Positions 63,901 to 64,000 of a stretch of DNA of 64,000 nucleotides are shown in pieces. The notes below the pieces were generated by a model. It ran no database searches. It was not told the DNA's origin and was given only the letters and a program-made list of their open reading frames with translations. Source of the DNA: Aliivibrio_A kagoshimensis (GTDB taxonomy: Bacteria > Pseudomonadota > Gammaproteobacteria > Enterobacterales > Vibrionaceae); assembly GCF_050337105.1 (NCBI RefSeq), contig NZ_JAKJSQ010000005.1:62001-126000 (forward strand). Reading direction: 5' to 3'. Within the stretch, counting starts at the first letter, position 1, and every line of letters begins with the position of its first letter. A program made the position numbers and the translations under genes.

Positions 63901-64000
63901 CCTGCTGATATATAGAGTGGACTAAATTCAGGAAACGTTTCACGCTTTACCTGAGACAGTGACACTACGCCTAATAACAGCAGACTCAACATGAGCAGAT
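60930..64000 (-). CDS. RND efflux pump inner-membrane subunit (5' end outside the window)
   Basis: A proton-driven tripartite efflux transporter. The visible 1,020-plus residues run off the right edge; the frame continues upstream of ATG 63992 (two Leu codons), so the true start is outside. Two large periplasmic loops and at least eleven helices are seen. The proton relay is in GIMMDDAIVIAE, and the later block is GFVSLAGVVVNDSILLVQYIRH. It resembles the AcrB/hydrophobe family. No adaptor is visible; TolC at 12 kb could be its outer-membrane partner. Substrate is unknown. Confidence 0.92.
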   Translation of the reverse strand, partial: LLMLSLLLLGVVSLSQVKRETFPEFSPLYISAGVVYPGASPQEVEESICVRMEDAVDGLGNIEETRCEAVEGSARLVIKLNEKTDIGRMLVDVQTQINAINDFPKEIESPIVQELDWNEPVVDVAISAKTTWPELKAYAEKLKLILKLDYDVALVRVTGFSDHQYRVELDEVAIRQLGLNVNDIANKLAAQNIKLPSGSIETPEKNFLIRFDERKTTPVELATIVMGASESGALIRLGDIATISDRFELDEQKIIFNGNPSAVLKVSKNKSDDALRIKERVAEFVTYQQSVAPDGVTLEMTNDLSSLLWDRLTMMVSNGWQGITLVFLTMWLFFTLRYSFWVAAGLPVAFLGGLFLMASLGLSINIMSLVALLMAIGIMMDDAIVIAESIASHLDRGQEIDDAVYNGVKKVMPGVISSFLTTVCIFGSLMFLQGEMGAVLRVVPQVLILVLSLSLIEAFLILPNHLSHSLHRAKNDKPVSGFKKRLLDRFDHFRNTTLVYAVTKVVEWRYAFLGSVIAMLLVSFSLISGGALKFVGFPELDGDIAEARIILPPGSSLSQTELVVEHIVTAAQRLNKTWSENNEGGRQLVEHITQQFNVNADANESGPHLATVRLDFLGAEERNSLLDDFIDAWRLEVGDLPEPVTLVFKQPTMGPGGRAIEIRMMDSDLHTLKAASIEVQAYLNEFAGVYGVLDDMRMGKEEVLVKLRPGAETYGITGQLVANQLRAAYFGQTADEIQLGVENIEIEVRFNKEQAGDLHTLENFPIIMPNGSQIPLASLATLTPQRNYVRIQRVNGVRTLSVFGDVHASQISSTEILNQFKKDLVPTLQQRYPTLRFDFEGEAKDSAQTGQSIATGFMIGLFGVFVILSFQFRSYLEPFVVMIAIPLALIGVLWGHFLLGHSLSMPSIMGFVSLAGVVVNDSILLVQYIRHHVDEGMTVHESVVKASQERFRAVFLTSLTTAAGLLPLLLETSLQAQVIKPLVISIVFGIFTSTLLVLFMIPAAYAVLADGGWVKKHHRLSL

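Noticed and set aside
1..64000. Mobile elements, CRISPR arrays, rRNA operons
   Set aside because: No transposase, integrase, terminal repeats, spaced direct repeats or rRNA-like blocks were seen on reading through both strands. Subtle elements could be missed without a search.

Overview
The window is a compact chromosomal stretch of a gamma-proteobacterium, most likely Vibrionaceae (Vibrio, Aliivibrio or Photobacterium type). Reasons: protein-level resemblance to E. coli and V. cholerae across most genes, moderate to low GC, and two gene neighbourhoods that I recall from Vibrio: ilvH-ilvI-acyl-CoA ligase-leuO, and pykF-DeoR regulator-glmS. Genes are dense, nearly all are intact, and no insertion sequence, prophage, CRISPR array or rRNA was seen. 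The taxonomic call is inference from remembered synteny, not from a search.

Layout. (1) 1-4.6 kb: envelope quality control and division: zapE, zapG, degQ, degS, with a ribosomal-protein-type promoter at the left edge that probably drives rplM outside the window. (2) 4.6-11.5 kb: parC, parE, yqiA, cpdA, yqiB and nudF, all on the minus strand, divergent from tolC. (3) 13-14 kb: a small island with a short TetR-type regulator, a divergent 49-codon ORF and a 12-bp perfect inverted repeat between them. (4) 14-23 kb: hldE-glnE, a voltage-sensor-like K+ channel, ygiF, and a PhoU-like protein with the PiT phosphate transporter. (5) 23-36 kb: ygiM, gspAB, cca, uppP, folK-folB, plsY, tsaD, then the macromolecular-synthesis cluster rpsU-yqeY-dnaG-rpoD, ending in a lysidine-type tRNA-Ile2(CAU). 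This order broadly follows the E. coli 68-69 min region.

(6) 36-39.7 kb: nsrR, a YeiH-type transporter, a 47-codon membrane ORF and a fatty-acyl-CoA ligase. (7) 39.7-48 kb: a complete heme-copper (caa3-type) cytochrome c oxidase locus: coxB with a fused cytochrome c, coxA, cox11, coxC, surf1, a degenerate Sco-like protein, ctaA and cyoE. A tiny DUF2909 gene lies antisense in the middle. (8) 48-54.5 kb: a 4'-phosphopantetheinyl transferase, deoR-glmS, pykF and a GntR regulator. (9) 54.5-64 kb: a 43-codon membrane ORF, ilvIH, a long-chain acyl-CoA synthetase, leuO, and an RND efflux pump that runs off the right edge.

Most of the window is conserved housekeeping DNA. I found no convincing large undescribed system. 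The best candidates for undescribed biology are small: the TetR/49-aa-ORF/palindrome module, two tiny membrane-protein ORFs, a possible Ile-rich leader peptide before ilvI, the antisense DUF2909 gene in the oxidase locus, and long leader or palindromic regions before pykF and tolC. Start codons were moved from the longest frame where a Shine-Dalgarno sequence and family length argued for it. Those choices are stated per gene.
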